Of a stretch of 64,000 nucleotides of DNA, positions 46,384-57,383 are shown one piece after another. The first letter of the stretch is position 1, and every line of letters begins with the position of its first letter. A program made the translations under genes and the position numbers. Origin of the DNA: Daucus carota subsp. sativus. Taxonomy: Eukaryota > Streptophyta > Magnoliopsida > Apiales > Apiaceae. The notes under the pieces are model-generated. The model had not been told where the DNA came from. It worked only from the letters and a program-made list of their open reading frames with translations, and did not search any database. The DNA is taken from NCBI RefSeq assembly GCF_001625215.2, contig NC_030385.2, forward strand, positions 1,481,135-1,545,134, read 5' to 3'.

Positions 46384-48612
46384 ATGTCTGAAAAATCACA
46401 AGCTTCATCCTTTAGAGTCCCAACCCTTAAGGCATCTGAATATCCAGTCTGGAAAGAAAGAATGATCATATTCTTAGACTCTGTCGATCCAGAATACCTT
46501 GACAGGATTTATGATGGACCACATATGCCCACCAAGCTCTCTGTTGGGGTTGCAGATGAACCTCAAAAGATGGTTCCAAAAGAGAAGAAAGATTATACTC
46601 CAGAGGACATCTCATCTATCAGTAAAGATGCAAAGGTGAAGCATCTGTTGCATAGTGCCCTTGATAATGCAATGTCTAATAGGGTGATTGGGTGCAAAAC
46701 TGCTAAACAAATCTGGGATGCTCTGGAAACCAGATGTCAAGGAACTCAGGCCATTAAGAAAAACAGAAAAACAATCCTTACACAGGAGTATGAACACTTT
46801 GACTCAAAATCTGGTGAGTCCCTGACAGATCTGTATGACAGATTTGTCAAACTGCTGAATGACTTATCTCTGGTGGACAAGGAATATGATCTTGAAGACT
46901 CAAACCTCAAATTCCTTCTAGCTCTTCCTGAAAAATGGGATTTGAAAGTCACTACAATAAGAGACAATCTTGATCTTGGAGAAATGTCTCTTGATGATGT
47001 TTATGGAAGACTGAAGACTCATGAACTTGAGATGGAACAGAGGAGCAAACGACATGGAGGAAAATCAAAGTCTGTTGCTCTGAAAGTTCAAGAGGAAGCT
47101 GCTAAGAGCAAGGGAAAAGCTCATGTCACAAAGTCTGACATTGAGACATCAAACTCTGATGACTCAAACTCTGATGTTCCCTCAGACTCTGAAGAAAGTG
47201 ATGATGAGATGATGCAGTTAGCAGCATTGATGGTGAAGAGCTTCAAGAAGTTGGCCTACAAAAAGTTCAACAAAGGCAAAAGTTTTTCAAGGAAAGACAG
47301 AAACTCTGACAGAGTTTATGACAAGAAAAACTTTAAGAAGAATGAGGGCAAAGAAGGGAAAGCTGGAAAAGCTGACAAGTATACCTGTTTCAACTGTGGT
47401 GAAAAGGGTCACTTTGCATCTGAATGCAAGAAGGCCAAAAAGGAAAAAGAAAAGGCCTTTATCACCAAGAAAGGAAACTGGACAGATACATCTGATTCAG
47501 AAGAAGAAGTCAACTATGCTCTAATGGCAAACACTGACAACAACTCTGAATCTACTGCAAAGGTACCTCATTCTACACTTGCCTTTGATACTGAAGATAT
47601 AACTGAGTTAAGATTATTTCTTAAAACTTTGCACACTAGCTTTAGAGATCAGACTTTAGAAAATGAAAGATTAAAATCTGAAACTCTGAGTGTAAAGAAA
47701 AGGAATGATTTTTTAGAAAAAGAATTAGTTCAAATGCTAGAAGTTCAGAAAGAAAGAGATGATGCTGTCATTGTCAAAGATGAATTATTAAAAAGGTATG
47801 CATCTCTTCAATCAGAACTTGCTAAGGAGAGGGAGATTATTAAGACATGGACTAGTTCAGGCAAAACTACTCAGGATATCTTAGGTAGTGGAAATTGGAA
47901 AAAGGGACTAGGTTACACTGATAACTCAGAAGCTGAGTCATCAAAAACAGAGTTTGTCAAAACTCAAAAACCTAAGGTTAAACCTGTTAAATTTGTTGCT
48001 GAATCCTCTAAGTCTAAACAGAGTAGACCAAAATCAGAGATTAACAACAATTTAAAATCTGAAAAGCTCAAACAGGTTAACATAGGACTGATGACTCAGA
48101 AACAGCTTAAACATAAGCTTAAAGAGGTAAAGTCTGATGACAAAAACAAGGAGCCTAGGAAAAACAGAAATGGCAAGATTGGCATAGACAAGAGTAATAA
48201 CTACATGCCTGTTCCAAATGCACCTAGGAAGACATGCCATAACTGTGGTAATACTAATCATCTTGCTAATTTTTGCAGGAAGAACAAGGACATTAACTCT
48301 TTACCTACAAAGTCTGGAGTTAGAAAAAGTAGTATTAGATATAAACCACAAGATCCATGTTTTCATTGTGGTAGTTTATGGCATTCTATTTATACTTGCA
48401 AAGAATATCATAGTTTGTATTATGATTATTATCAATTGAAACCTTCTTTAAAGGTAAATAAAAACTCTGCAAGTACAAACTCTGTTTCCAGTACAAACTC
48501 TGTTGCAAAGTCTGTTAGCTCAAACTCTGATAATAACACCGCTGCAAAAGCTAACAAACTTAATAAGGCCAAGGGATCCAAGCAAGTCTGGGTCCTTAAA
48601 ACTAACATCTAG
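46384..48612 (+). CDS. gag: Retrotransposon gag
   Basis: 742-residue capsid/nucleocapsid polyprotein that would package element RNA in cytoplasmic particles. ATG at 46384 follows the primer-binding site by about 40 bp. The N-terminal part (residues about 15-230) is a UBN2/Copia gag fold with YPVWKERMIIFLD, AKQIWDALETRCQG and LPEKWDLKVTTIRDNL. Three CX2CX4HX4C zinc knuckles follow at about 335-348 (CFNCGEKGHFASEC), 618-631 (CHNCGNTNHLANFC) and 659-672 (CFHCGSLWHSIYTC). A Glu/Lys-rich probable coiled coil lies at about 405-485. It ends at TAG 48610-48612; pol continues in the same frame after a further in-frame TGA. The frame is uninterrupted. Confidence 0.93.
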   Translation: MSEKSQASSFRVPTLKASEYPVWKERMIIFLDSVDPEYLDRIYDGPHMPTKLSVGVADEPQKMVPKEKKDYTPEDISSISKDAKVKHLLHSALDNAMSNRVIGCKTAKQIWDALETRCQGTQAIKKNRKTILTQEYEHFDSKSGESLTDLYDRFVKLLNDLSLVDKEYDLEDSNLKFLLALPEKWDLKVTTIRDNLDLGEMSLDDVYGRLKTHELEMEQRSKRHGGKSKSVALKVQEEAAKSKGKAHVTKSDIETSNSDDSNSDVPSDSEESDDEMMQLAALMVKSFKKLAYKKFNKGKSFSRKDRNSDRVYDKKNFKKNEGKEGKAGKADKYTCFNCGEKGHFASECKKAKKEKEKAFITKKGNWTDTSDSEEEVNYALMANTDNNSESTAKVPHSTLAFDTEDITELRLFLKTLHTSFRDQTLENERLKSETLSVKKRNDFLEKELVQMLEVQKERDDAVIVKDELLKRYASLQSELAKEREIIKTWTSSGKTTQDILGSGNWKKGLGYTDNSEAESSKTEFVKTQKPKVKPVKFVAESSKSKQSRPKSEINNNLKSEKLKQVNIGLMTQKQLKHKLKEVKSDDKNKEPRKNRNGKIGIDKSNNYMPVPNAPRKTCHNCGNTNHLANFCRKNKDINSLPTKSGVRKSSIRYKPQDPCFHCGSLWHSIYTCKEYHSLYYDYYQLKPSLKVNKNSASTNSVSSTNSVAKSVSSNSDNNTAAKANKLNKAKGSKQVWVLKTNI

Positions 48613-48624
48613 TGGTCTTTGTGA

Positions 48625-51600
48625 TTGCAGGGCAACAGGAAGAATATCCTAGTCTTGGACAGTGGATGTTCAGGACACATGACTGGAAATAAGACCCTGC
48701 TATCAGAGTTTGTGGAGAAAGCTGGCCCAAGTGTTTCTTATGGAGATGGCAACATAGGAAGGACTCTGGGATATGGCAATATCAATCTTGGAAATGTCAT
48801 CATATCAAATGTAGCTCTTGTTCAAGGGCTAAAGCACAATTTACTCTCTGTCAGTCAGATCTGTGACAAAGGGTATCATGTTGATTTCTATGAAGAACAC
48901 AGTGAGATAGTAAGTAAGTCTACAGGCAAGGTGGCAGTGATTGCACACAGACATGGAAATATTTATGAAATTCACCTGCCTACAAACTCTGAGGGAAAAG
49001 CAATTTGCTTATCTACAAGAATCTCTGCAGAAGAAAGTTGGAAGTGGCACAAGAAGCTCTCACATCTAAATTTCAATTCAATAAATGAGCTTATAAAGAA
49101 AAAGCTTGTGAGAGGACTCCCTGAATCACTACTAACATCTGATGGATTGTGTGATTCATGTCAAAAAGCCAAGCAGAGAAAGACATCTTTCAAGAGTAAG
49201 ACTGAATTCTCAATAAACAAACCATATCATCTTCTACATGTTGATCTATTTGGACCAGTCAATGTACCATCCATTGCAAGGAAGAAATATGCTCTTGTCA
49301 TTGTTGATGAGTATACCAGATACACCTGGGTATATTTTCTTCACTCTAAAGATGAAACAGCCTTGCATCTGATGGATCATGTGACACAACTGGATCATGG
49401 ATCTGATGACAAAGTGAAAATCATTAGAAGTGATAATGGAACTGAGTTCAGAAATTCAACAATGGAGGAGTTCTGCAAAGAAAGAGGTGTAGTGCAACAA
49501 TTCTCTGCACCTGGTACACCACAGCAAAATGGTGTAGTTGAGAGAAAGAACAGGACTCTTATAGAAGCTGCCAGAACTATGCTTGATGAGGCTAAATTGC
49601 CTACTTATTTCTGGGCAGAAGCTGTTCAAACAGCTTGTTTCACTCAAAATGCAACCTTGATTAATAAGCATGGCAAAACTCCATATGAGATGGTGAAGAA
49701 AAAGAAGCCAAATCTGAAGTACTTTCACATATTTGGGTGCAAATGCTTTGTATTGAAGACTCATCCAGAACAGCTTACCAAGTTTGATTTAAAAGCTGAT
49801 GAAGGCATTTTTGTAGGTTATCCTATCATAACAAAGGCCTTCAGAGTCTATAATCTGAGAACCAAGGTGATCATGGAATCCATACATGTGTCATTTGATG
49901 ACAAAAGAATAATGGGTCTAACAGATATGGATAATCATGAAGAACTGCATTTTGAAAATGAAGAAATTTTCTCTGATTCAACAAACTCTGATGATCAGTC
50001 AAACTCTGACTGTGAACAGAATACAGTAAACTCTGATGAAAACTTACAAGTTCATGATGGTGAAGCACTTGCTGAGGGGGAGCATCAAAATGTTTCAGAC
50101 TCTACTCAAGACTCATCAGAGAATACTAACTCAAACTCATCAGAGAATGCTGATTCAAACTCTGATAGCACAATTGCAGGGGGAGCTACAGAGAATAATC
50201 AGCAGAATCAGGAGAGTATGGATCAAGGGGGAGGATCCAATGATGAAAATGGTCAACTTCCACATGCTAGGAAGTGGACAAAATCTCATACACCTGATTT
50301 AATTATTGGAAATCCAGAAGCAGGTGTACAAACAAGGACAGCTACAGCCAATGAGAGTTTACATCATTGCTTTCTGTCACAAACAGAACCCAAAAAGGTG
50401 GAGGAAGCTCTTCAAGATGCTGATTGGATTCAAGCAATGCAAGAAGAGTTAAATGAATTTGAGAGAAATAAAGTCTGGACCCTAGTACCAAGACCTAAAG
50501 ACAGATCCATAGTTGGTGCAAAATGGGTGTTCAGAAACAAAACTGACAGTGAGGGTGTCATTACAAGGAATAAAGCAAGGCTTGTGGCAAAAGGGTATTC
50601 ACAACAGGAAGGTATTGATTATGATGAGACATTTGCTCCAGTTGCAAGATTGGAGGCAATTAGAATCTTTCTGGCCTATGCTGCACACAAGAAATTCAAA
50701 GTATTTCAGATGGATGTCAAAAGTGCTTTTCTAAATGGGAAACTGGATGAAGAGGTATATGTTGAACAACCTCCAGGCTTTGTGGATCCAAAACATCCAG
50801 ACTATGTCTACAGGTTGGACAAAGCACTTTATGGACTAAAGCAGGCTCCAAGGGCATGGTATGAAACTCTAGCTCAATTTCTTCTTGAAAGTGGATTTAC
50901 TAGAGGTACCATAGATAAAACTCTGTTTTATTTGAATCATGGTAATGATCTGCTTTTAGTTCAAATCTATGTTGATGATATTATCTTTGGCTCCACTAAT
51001 GCTAAACTCTGTCAAAGATTTGCCAAGCTCATGCAGTCTAGGTACCAAATGAGCATGATGGGGGAACTCAGTTATTTTCTGGGCTTACAAGTTGAACAGA
51101 CTGAAGATGGGATTTTTATAAATCAAGCCAAGTATACCAAAAATCTTTTGAAGAAATTTGGTATGCAAGACAGTTCAGCTGCAACTACTCCTATGGCAAC
51201 AGCAACCAAACTAGAAAAAGATACTGGTGCATCAGTGGACATCACAAACTATAGAGGAATGATTGGATCATTGCTTTATTTGACTGCAAGTAGACCAGAC
51301 ATTATGTATGCCACATGTCTATGTGCAAGATTTCAGGCAGATCCAAGAGAGCCTCATCTGATTGCAGTAAAAAGGATATTCAGATATCTCAAGGGAACAA
51401 CATCATTGGGATTATGGTATCCTAGAGAATCAGATTTTAATCTAATTGGATACTCTGATGCAGATTTTGCAGGTTGCAAAATTGACAGGAAAAGCACAAG
51501 TGGAAGTTGTCAATTTCTGGGTGGAAGACTAGTTTCTTGGTACAGTAAGAAGCAGAAGTCCATCTCAACATCAACAGCAGAATCAGAGTATATTGCTGCA

Positions 51601-51912
51601 GGCAGCTGTTGTGCTCAAATTCTTTGGATGAAGAATCAACTGTTGGACTATGGGTTATCCTTCTCTAAAATTCCTATTTATTGTGATAACCAAAGTGCTA
51701 TTGCTATGACAGGAAACCCAGTTCAACATTCTCTGACAAAGCACATCAGTATAAGATATCATTTTATAAGGGAACATGTGGAGGAAGGAACAATTGAACT
51801 TCACTTTGTTCCTACTGAACAGCAGCTAGCAGACATTTTCACCAAACCATTAAGTGAAGCAACTTTTACTAGGCTGGTGAATGAGCTAGGAATGATATCA
51901 GGAACTGAGTAA
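48625..51912 (+). CDS. pol: Retrotransposon pol (PR-IN-RT-RNase H)
   Basis: Open for 1095 codons in the same frame as gag; it has no clear own ATG, so expression by stop read-through or another recoding is inferred. Domains: aspartic protease [10 protein letters not shown] (D12); GAG-pre-integrase HHCC with H142 and C176/C179; integrase core D207, D270, E306 (D-x35-E, with SDNGTEF and ERKNRT); reverse transcriptase from [20 protein letters not shown] with the catalytic YVDD at 782-785; RNase H with [10 protein letters not shown] near 945, [10 protein letters not shown] and [16 protein letters not shown] order defines Copia. No internal stop or frameshift, so the enzyme could be active. It ends TAA/TGA-free until TAA at 51910-51912. 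Confidence 0.93.
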   Translation: MQGNRKNILVLDSGCSGHMTGNKTLLSEFVEKAGPSVSYGDGNIGRTLGYGNINLGNVIISNVALVQGLKHNLLSVSQICDKGYHVDFYEEHSEIVSKSTGKVAVIAHRHGNIYEIHLPTNSEGKAICLSTRISAEESWKWHKKLSHLNFNSINELIKKKLVRGLPESLLTSDGLCDSCQKAKQRKTSFKSKTEFSINKPYHLLHVDLFGPVNVPSIARKKYALVIVDEYTRYTWVYFLHSKDETALHLMDHVTQLDHGSDDKVKIIRSDNGTEFRNSTMEEFCKERGVVQQFSAPGTPQQNGVVERKNRTLIEAARTMLDEAKLPTYFWAEAVQTACFTQNATLINKHGKTPYEMVKKKKPNLKYFHIFGCKCFVLKTHPEQLTKFDLKADEGIFVGYPIITKAFRVYNLRTKVIMESIHVSFDDKRIMGLTDMDNHEELHFENEEIFSDSTNSDDQSNSDCEQNTVNSDENLQVHDGEALAEGEHQNVSDSTQDSSENTNSNSSENADSNSDSTIAGGATENNQQNQESMDQGGGSNDENGQLPHARKWTKSHTPDLIIGNPEAGVQTRTATANESLHHCFLSQTEPKKVEEALQDADWIQAMQEELNEFERNKVWTLVPRPKDRSIVGAKWVFRNKTDSEGVITRNKARLVAKGYSQQEGIDYDETFAPVARLEAIRIFLAYAAHKKFKVFQMDVKSAFLNGKLDEEVYVEQPPGFVDPKHPDYVYRLDKALYGLKQAPRAWYETLAQFLLESGFTRGTIDKTLFYLNHGNDLLLVQIYVDDIIFGSTNAKLCQRFAKLMQSRYQMSMMGELSYFLGLQVEQTEDGIFINQAKYTKNLLKKFGMQDSSAATTPMATATKLEKDTGASVDITNYRGMIGSLLYLTASRPDIMYATCLCARFQADPREPHLIAVKRIFRYLKGTTSLGLWYPRESDFNLIGYSDADFAGCKIDRKSTSGSCQFLGGRLVSWYSKKQKSISTSTAESEYIAAGSCCAQILWMKNQLLDYGLSFSKIPIYCDNQSAIAMTGNPVQHSLTKHISIRYHFIREHVEEGTIELHFVPTEQQLADIFTKPLSEATFTRLVNELGMISGTE

Positions 51913-52568
51913 ACATATTGGTTAGATCTTTACAATTTAAATTGTCAAATTTACCATATGTATTACTCACACATTTGCCATGATATAATCTGATTGTTAA
52001 AATCTGATGACATTCTCTGATGTTATACTCTGATTGCTTTACTCTGATAACATTCTCTGATAGTATTCTCTGATGCTTATAAAACTCTAAATCTTGATAA
52101 ATGATCTCATTTTTATCTTCTCTGAGACAAATCACCTATGAAGATACCATGAAGCATGTTCAGAATGAGTAATCATGAATCTCAGCTAAGTTCCTTAATC
52201 CTGATCTCAATTTTGTGCTGCATTAGTTCACACTATGCATGCTGATATCATTGAGACTCTACTACTTCACATATCTTAATTATAAGTGAGACTGATTAAT
52301 TTGAATTTTCTCTCATATATTAGACAGTGATTATAAACTCTGATGTTTTGTTACCTTGAGCCAAAACCCCCTGAAGAATAAGCATGGTACTCCTTTGAGA
52401 TCTTAGATGACAGTGACTGGGAAGAACCAAACATTTGCTGGTATTAAGTAATTGCTAAGATTTTATAATCTATGGTGACCAGTCACATTCTCTGATTACT
52501 GGAGAAATACCAATGCCATATTATATTTAAAGGTCGTGCCTCACTTACACTGAGAAGCGTCCTGGAAG

Positions 52569-52621
<53 letters not shown>

Positions 52622-53335
52622 GGTTATATTATTTTATTGTTTTCATCAGAGTATGTCCCAGTCTAAATTTTGAGAGTTTGCATAAATTATTTTTGTCTAC
52701 CTTATAATTACGAAATTGTGAAATTTTATATTCTCTGATCTCACATGTCCACACACAGATTTCACAAGCACATTATTGAGCTATGGATTTTAGAACAAAC
52801 TCTGATTTATTGATGAATATTCTGACAATTATGTTTTTATTCTGAGGTATTTAGAAATTTATTTTCTATGATTTAAATCTCAGAGTTTAAAATCTGAGTG
52901 AATTGTTCTTGATTTTTTTAAAAATCTTGTACATTTCAGGAGTTCAAATATTCAGAGAATGTGAAGAGAGTATTTTCAAACGGGTGTATTGTTAGTGGGT
53001 TTACATGAAAAACATTTTAATAGGAAAACGTGTAATCAGCCTTTATTACTGCGCGTGTTTTACTGCACTCATGATTACTAATATCGTTTCTCCATCCCAC
53101 TAACTTTCATCAAACCAGTTGTATTGTGACAGGTGTCCAAGTGAACAAACAGCTCATGCGTGTTCAGTGAAACAAAATCTGAAGAGTTTTTCACTTCAGA
53201 TTTTATTTCTTATCATTCACTAATACACTTATTCACTTCTTCACTTACACATACTCTCTCAACACACTCTTGCTCTCTTCTCTCTAATATTCAAATCTTC
53301 TCACACACATTTTCTCAAACACAATCTCTGATATA
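51913..53335 (+). other. Spacer between pol and third ORF
   Basis: No ORF. The left 200 bp repeats ATTCTCTGATG-like phrases at least six times (51990-52080). An A-run of about 50 followed by five G (52569-52623) lies in the middle. The right 150 bp is pyrimidine-rich (TCACTTCTTCACTTACAC-type), a possible leader of the third ORF. Confidence 0.7.
52564..52623 (+). repeat. Long purine tract, A50G5
   Basis: Sixty consecutive purines: GGAAG, about fifty A and GGGGG. It may be a retrotransposed poly(A) scar or slippage product, or could serve as an internal polypurine primer. Confidence 0.9.
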
Positions 53336-55795
53336 ATGGCCACTACAGCGTTTATCTTGGCAGGTGTTGAATTTGTTCCCAACAACTATGCAGCCATTCT
53401 TGATACTGCTGAAGCCCCAAGGGATTATCATCCCTTTCAGCGATTCTTGGCACAGAGTGTCATCGGTACAGCTCTCACCGCTCCTGCAAGACTTTCAGGA
53501 AGCCAAATCATCAGCTTTTGGAGGTCGGGTACATATGACAATGGTGGTGCAGATGGATCACCATCAATTGTGTTTTCCTATGACGGGGAGGAGTATGCAG
53601 TTACTCCAGCAACAGTTCGTCAGGCACTCAACTTGCCAGAACACTCTGCGTACATTACAAATGGAGATGCAAATCTCAGAACAATGATGCTTGAATTGGG
53701 GTACTACGAATCTCTGGACAAACTGGGTCAGTTGAAGCGTCCAGGACTCAGAAAGGAGTGGAGTTTCTTCTTCGATTGTATTACCAGAGCTTTCCAGAAG
53801 AAATCTACAAACTGGGATGCTATTCCAATGGACATGCTGCAGATCGGGTATTCTCTGATCTATTCTACTAATTTCGATTTTGGTAGATTAGTGATTAGAA
53901 ATATTGGTGAAAGAATGCATGAAAATCGTCAGACTATATATTTTTCCCGATTTTGCCAATTATTGTTTAATGCCACTGTTGGAGAAGTGGAGTTTGATGC
54001 TGCAGATGAGATCAAACCCTTTAAACTTCATAAAAGGGCTTTTAAGGATCTCATATCTAAAGATGAGAAGAGACCAGTTCTCAGGCCTCTGCAAATCCCA
54101 GCTCCATTCAGAGCAAGGCTGAATCATCCTCAGGAACCACTACCACAGCCTCAACAACCTCAACCACAACATCCAACCTCTCCCACAGTCACCAGAAAAT
54201 CCAGATCATCAACTACAAAACCATCCAAATCAACAAAATCTGATGACCAACCCTCTACAACACAAACCAGAACCTCTGTTGATACACAAGTTCTACAGAC
54301 AAAGTCTGATAAACCAACAAACTCTGAAGCTCCAAACTCTGATGTTCCAGTGAATACCGAAGCTGCTTCTACACCAAAGCAGAAAAGAAGGAGGAGACTT
54401 GTTGCAGCATATGAATTTGATGATCTTGAACCTGCACAAGATGTGAATTCTGAACCTATTCCTACAACAACAAATGAACCTGCTCAGCCCAGTCCAAAAC
54501 CAGCTAGATTCAAAAGAAGGGCACACAAGCCAAAGAGGGCCAAGATTCCAGAATCTGAAATTACTGATTTCACCATTCAAGAAGAGCAAGCACCATCCAG
54601 TTCAATTCCTGATGATTCATCTCAACCTCTGATGGTGGACCCTCTTCAAGCTGTTCCTCTGATATCTCCTACAGTATCTCCTACAACATCTCCTAAAGCA
54701 ACTCCTACAGCATCTGCAGTAGATGAAGAAATAGAGTGTGATGCACAAGCTACAAATGAAGCTGGAGCAAAAACTTCTGATTCTAAATCTCCAATATCTG
54801 ATCATGGCCATTCTACTCCAATTCCTCATTCTCCAATGAAAATACCTGAGAATGCCATTGTTCATGATACAGCTCCAGAAAACTACAGGTCTGATGTAGT
54901 TGATGAATCAGACAAGGTAGCTGTGGAAGCTCTGCAGTCTCTTGCTCAGACTGGTGAAGAACCTATCAAATCCCAGTCTGAAGCCCAAGGAAAATCTGCT
55001 CAAGATACTGTGGAGAAAGTTGCTAATCCTGTTCTTGAAGATGAAAAAGCAAACTCTGATACTGAGGATGATGCCAGTTCAGATACTGACAAGGATGAAG
55101 ATGCTGAAGTCCCTCTGACACAACAAAAATGGGAGTCTACTAGCCAGTTCAATGCCAGGCTACAAACTCTGAATACAGCCTCTGAGCCACTCCCAAGGGA
55201 TCTTCAGGTTGATCCACCAAGTGAAGTCTGGGATAAACTCTGGTTGAGCCACCAGCATTCCTTGGAAACACCTAAAGCTGAAGAGTTCTTAGCTATGGCA
55301 GAGAAGAAAATTACAAACTCTGATGTTATGTCAAGCCTCAAAGGCACAATTCTCTATCTAAAGACATTTCATCCTGCTCATGCCCAGACATCTAAATCAA
55401 TAGATGGTCTAAGAACAGAGGTGGCAAAGGTCAAGGAGACCAATGAACTGGAAAAGAAAAGGACCATCAATCCTATAAAAGAAAGTGTACAGAAGCTGGT
55501 CACTGCAAATGAATCTCTGGACCAGAGGATGACCTTGATTGAATCAAATCAAGAAAAGATGTCAAAGCAGCTGGAAGCTATCCAAACATCACTTTCTCTG
55601 ATCACATCAATTCTGATTCCTGATGAGGATGATGCCAAAAAGGGGGAGAGAGTAGCTCAAGTCAAATGCAAGTCTACTACTCAAACTCTGAAAAGGAAGA
55701 AAAAGGATGATGATGATGATGCTGATGACTTCACAAAGCACAAGAGATTTCAGGCAGGAACTGGTGGAAGAGTTTCAAACTCTGACAAACTCTGA
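53336..55795 (+). CDS. Third ORF, N-terminal part (env-position ORF)
   Basis: 819 residues in the place where SIRE/Maximus elements carry an extra ORF often called env-like. The first about 260 residues form a globular region (FILAGVEFVPNNYAAILDTA, ISFWRSGTYDNGG, VRQALNLPEHSAYIT, SFFFDCITRAFQKK) resembling proteins annotated as plant transposon proteins. The middle is low-complexity Pro/Ser/Thr/Lys. Residues about 690-765 (NELEKKRTINPIKESVQKL onward) look like a coiled coil. There is no signal peptide or membrane segment visible, so an envelope role is unsupported. The frame ends at TGA 55793-55795 inside a 104-bp tandem duplication; the continuation is in the following ORF. Confidence 0.75.
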   Translation: MATTAFILAGVEFVPNNYAAILDTAEAPRDYHPFQRFLAQSVIGTALTAPARLSGSQIISFWRSGTYDNGGADGSPSIVFSYDGEEYAVTPATVRQALNLPEHSAYITNGDANLRTMMLELGYYESLDKLGQLKRPGLRKEWSFFFDCITRAFQKKSTNWDAIPMDMLQIGYSLIYSTNFDFGRLVIRNIGERMHENRQTIYFSRFCQLLFNATVGEVEFDAADEIKPFKLHKRAFKDLISKDEKRPVLRPLQIPAPFRARLNHPQEPLPQPQQPQPQHPTSPTVTRKSRSSTTKPSKSTKSDDQPSTTQTRTSVDTQVLQTKSDKPTNSEAPNSDVPVNTEAASTPKQKRRRRLVAAYEFDDLEPAQDVNSEPIPTTTNEPAQPSPKPARFKRRAHKPKRAKIPESEITDFTIQEEQAPSSSIPDDSSQPLMVDPLQAVPLISPTVSPTTSPKATPTASAVDEEIECDAQATNEAGAKTSDSKSPISDHGHSTPIPHSPMKIPENAIVHDTAPENYRSDVVDESDKVAVEALQSLAQTGEEPIKSQSEAQGKSAQDTVEKVANPVLEDEKANSDTEDDASSDTDKDEDAEVPLTQQKWESTSQFNARLQTLNTASEPLPRDLQVDPPSEVWDKLWLSHQHSLETPKAEEFLAMAEKKITNSDVMSSLKGTILYLKTFHPAHAQTSKSIDGLRTEVAKVKETNELEKKRTINPIKESVQKLVTANESLDQRMTLIESNQEKMSKQLEAIQTSLSLITSILIPDEDDAKKGERVAQVKCKSTTQTLKRKKKDDDDDADDFTKHKRFQAGTGGRVSNSDKL

Positions 55796-55890
55796 AAAGG
55801 AAGAAAAAGGATGATGATGATGATGCTGATGACTTCACAAAGCACAAGAGATTTCAGGCAGGAACTGGTGGAAGAGTTTCAAACTCTGAC
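55683..55890 (+). repeat. 104-bp tandem duplication breaking ORF 3
   Basis: 55683-55786 and 55787-55890 appear identical. 104 is not a multiple of three, so the second copy shifts the frame and exposes a TGA at 55793. The downstream frame (55969-57255) equals the upstream frame once one 104-bp unit is discounted. Confidence 0.93.
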
Positions 55891-55968
55891 AGGTCAAAAC
55901 CTAAGCAAAGTTCAAAGTCTGTTCCAGTCCCAACACACAATGTCACATCTGGGTCAAAGCAGAGACCA

Positions 55969-57255
55969 GTGGCTGGATCAGATCAACCAATGACTGATGA
56001 AGAACTTGCTAAGTTAATTTTTGAACAAGAAAATCCAGAAGCCAATTTGGACTTAGAGTTGATTGCTGCAGAAGAAGAAGAACTAAAGAAAGAACATGCT
56101 GAAGCAATAAAGTCAGGAAAAATCCAAAAGCCTGCAAAATCAACTGCCAGACCAAAGGAAAAAGGGATACTGATCAAAGAAGCTACTGTTGCTGATCAGA
56201 GTTTACCAGTCAAAAAGGTATTCTCTGAAGATGAATATACAACTAAAGGAAAAAGCAAAGTAGATGAAAATCTGGAGAAAGGCTGGGATAAGAAGAAGTC
56301 TACAACCTCTGACAAGGATCAAGTTGTACAGGAAAAGAAAACAGAAGCTGCAATCTCTGACAAAGCTCATGTTGCAGAATCACAACAAGGAAAATTGACC
56401 TCTGACACAGCTCAAGTCAATAATGAAACAATGAAAGACACAGTCTCTGACAAAGCTCAAGCTGTGTTCAAACCAACAACTACACCACTGGCTGGATTTG
56501 CAAAGCCTACTCTGATGACTGAAATAAGTTTTGAAAAAGGCTCAATTAAACCATTTTCTCATCAAAAGGTAGGAAGAGATAAAGGAGGGCTGGGATCCAA
56601 GTATGAAAAATTTGATCAGAGTATAGGATCAAGACCAGATGACCCCTCATCTCTCTGTGCTCCCAAGACTGGAGTATTGCAAGACAAAATGGAAAAACTT
56701 GATTCAGTTCAGTTGGTAAAGAATGACAGAGGAGATAATATTCTTATCTACTTCATGTCTGATGGAACAGTGTTTAGAGTACTTGAAGCAGATCTCTATG
56801 CTAAACACTGGGAGGAATTGAGATATGTATCACACATATTTCAAGTGAAAAACAAGTCAGGACAACACATCTCCAACCTGCTTAAAGATCAAATCAGAAG
56901 AAAGATGGGTATTACAGGAAATAAAAATGCTGGACCTTTCATTCCTAAATACTTTGACCATCAGGGAAAGCTGGTTGAGATGAAGAAAAATTCAGCAAAG
57001 ATAGTGACAATAGCTGGAATCAGAACTCTTGCATTCAATGAAGAGTCTGATAAAGCTTACAATATAAGGCTGGATAGAGACTTGAAGAAGAACAAGATCT
57101 ATGATCTCAGAGCTGCAATTTACCAAACTGGAGTTTCAGATCCAGAATTGAGGGAGATCAAGAGACAAATGATTACAGTGCTTGATGATGCTGAAAAAGA
57201 ACTCCTCAGAGAGTATCTGAAGACAGCAAATGGTGTCTATGCAGCTAAGGAATAA
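55969..57255 (+). CDS. Third ORF, C-terminal part
   Basis: 428 open codons ending TAA at 57253-57255, in a different frame from 53336-55795 only because of the 104-bp duplication. Highly charged N-terminal half with a repeated ISDKAHVAE / TSDTAQVNN / VSDKAQAVF motif, then a more globular end (DNILIYFMSDGTVFRVLEAD, IRRKMGITGNKNAGPFIPKY, GIRTLAFNEESDKAYNIRLD). No known enzyme motif. It was presumably the C-terminal third of one long protein; separate translation is uncertain. Confidence 0.7.
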   Translation: MAGSDQPMTDEELAKLIFEQENPEANLDLELIAAEEEELKKEHAEAIKSGKIQKPAKSTARPKEKGILIKEATVADQSLPVKKVFSEDEYTTKGKSKVDENLEKGWDKKKSTTSDKDQVVQEKKTEAAISDKAHVAESQQGKLTSDTAQVNNETMKDTVSDKAQAVFKPTTTPLAGFAKPTLMTEISFEKGSIKPFSHQKVGRDKGGLGSKYEKFDQSIGSRPDDPSSLCAPKTGVLQDKMEKLDSVQLVKNDRGDNILIYFMSDGTVFRVLEADLYAKHWEELRYVSHIFQVKNKSGQHISNLLKDQIRRKMGITGNKNAGPFIPKYFDHQGKLVEMKKNSAKIVTIAGIRTLAFNEESDKAYNIRLDRDLKKNKIYDLRAAIYQTGVSDPELREIKRQMITVLDDAEKELLREYLKTANGVYAAKE

Positions 57256-57372
57256 AGTATCTGTAAGTTTTAAAAGTTTTCTGTTATATAGTTAAACTCT
57301 GTTGCATTTGACTTAAATGTTTTGACATCATCAATTATCTGTTAACTTGCACATAATTTATTTATGCACAAG

Positions 57373-57383
57373 TTGGGGGAGAT
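57373..57383 (+). other. Polypurine tract before the 3' LTR
   Basis: A TTGGGGGAGA purine run immediately upstream of the LTR start, the usual plus-strand primer site. Confidence 0.9.

Noticed and set aside
54293-54865. Antisense frames within the third ORF of the retrotransposon
   Set aside because: Shadow frames of the low-complexity sense ORF.
53336-57255. Calling the third ORF a viral envelope gene
   Set aside because: No signal peptide, membrane segment or fusion features; position alone is not enough.
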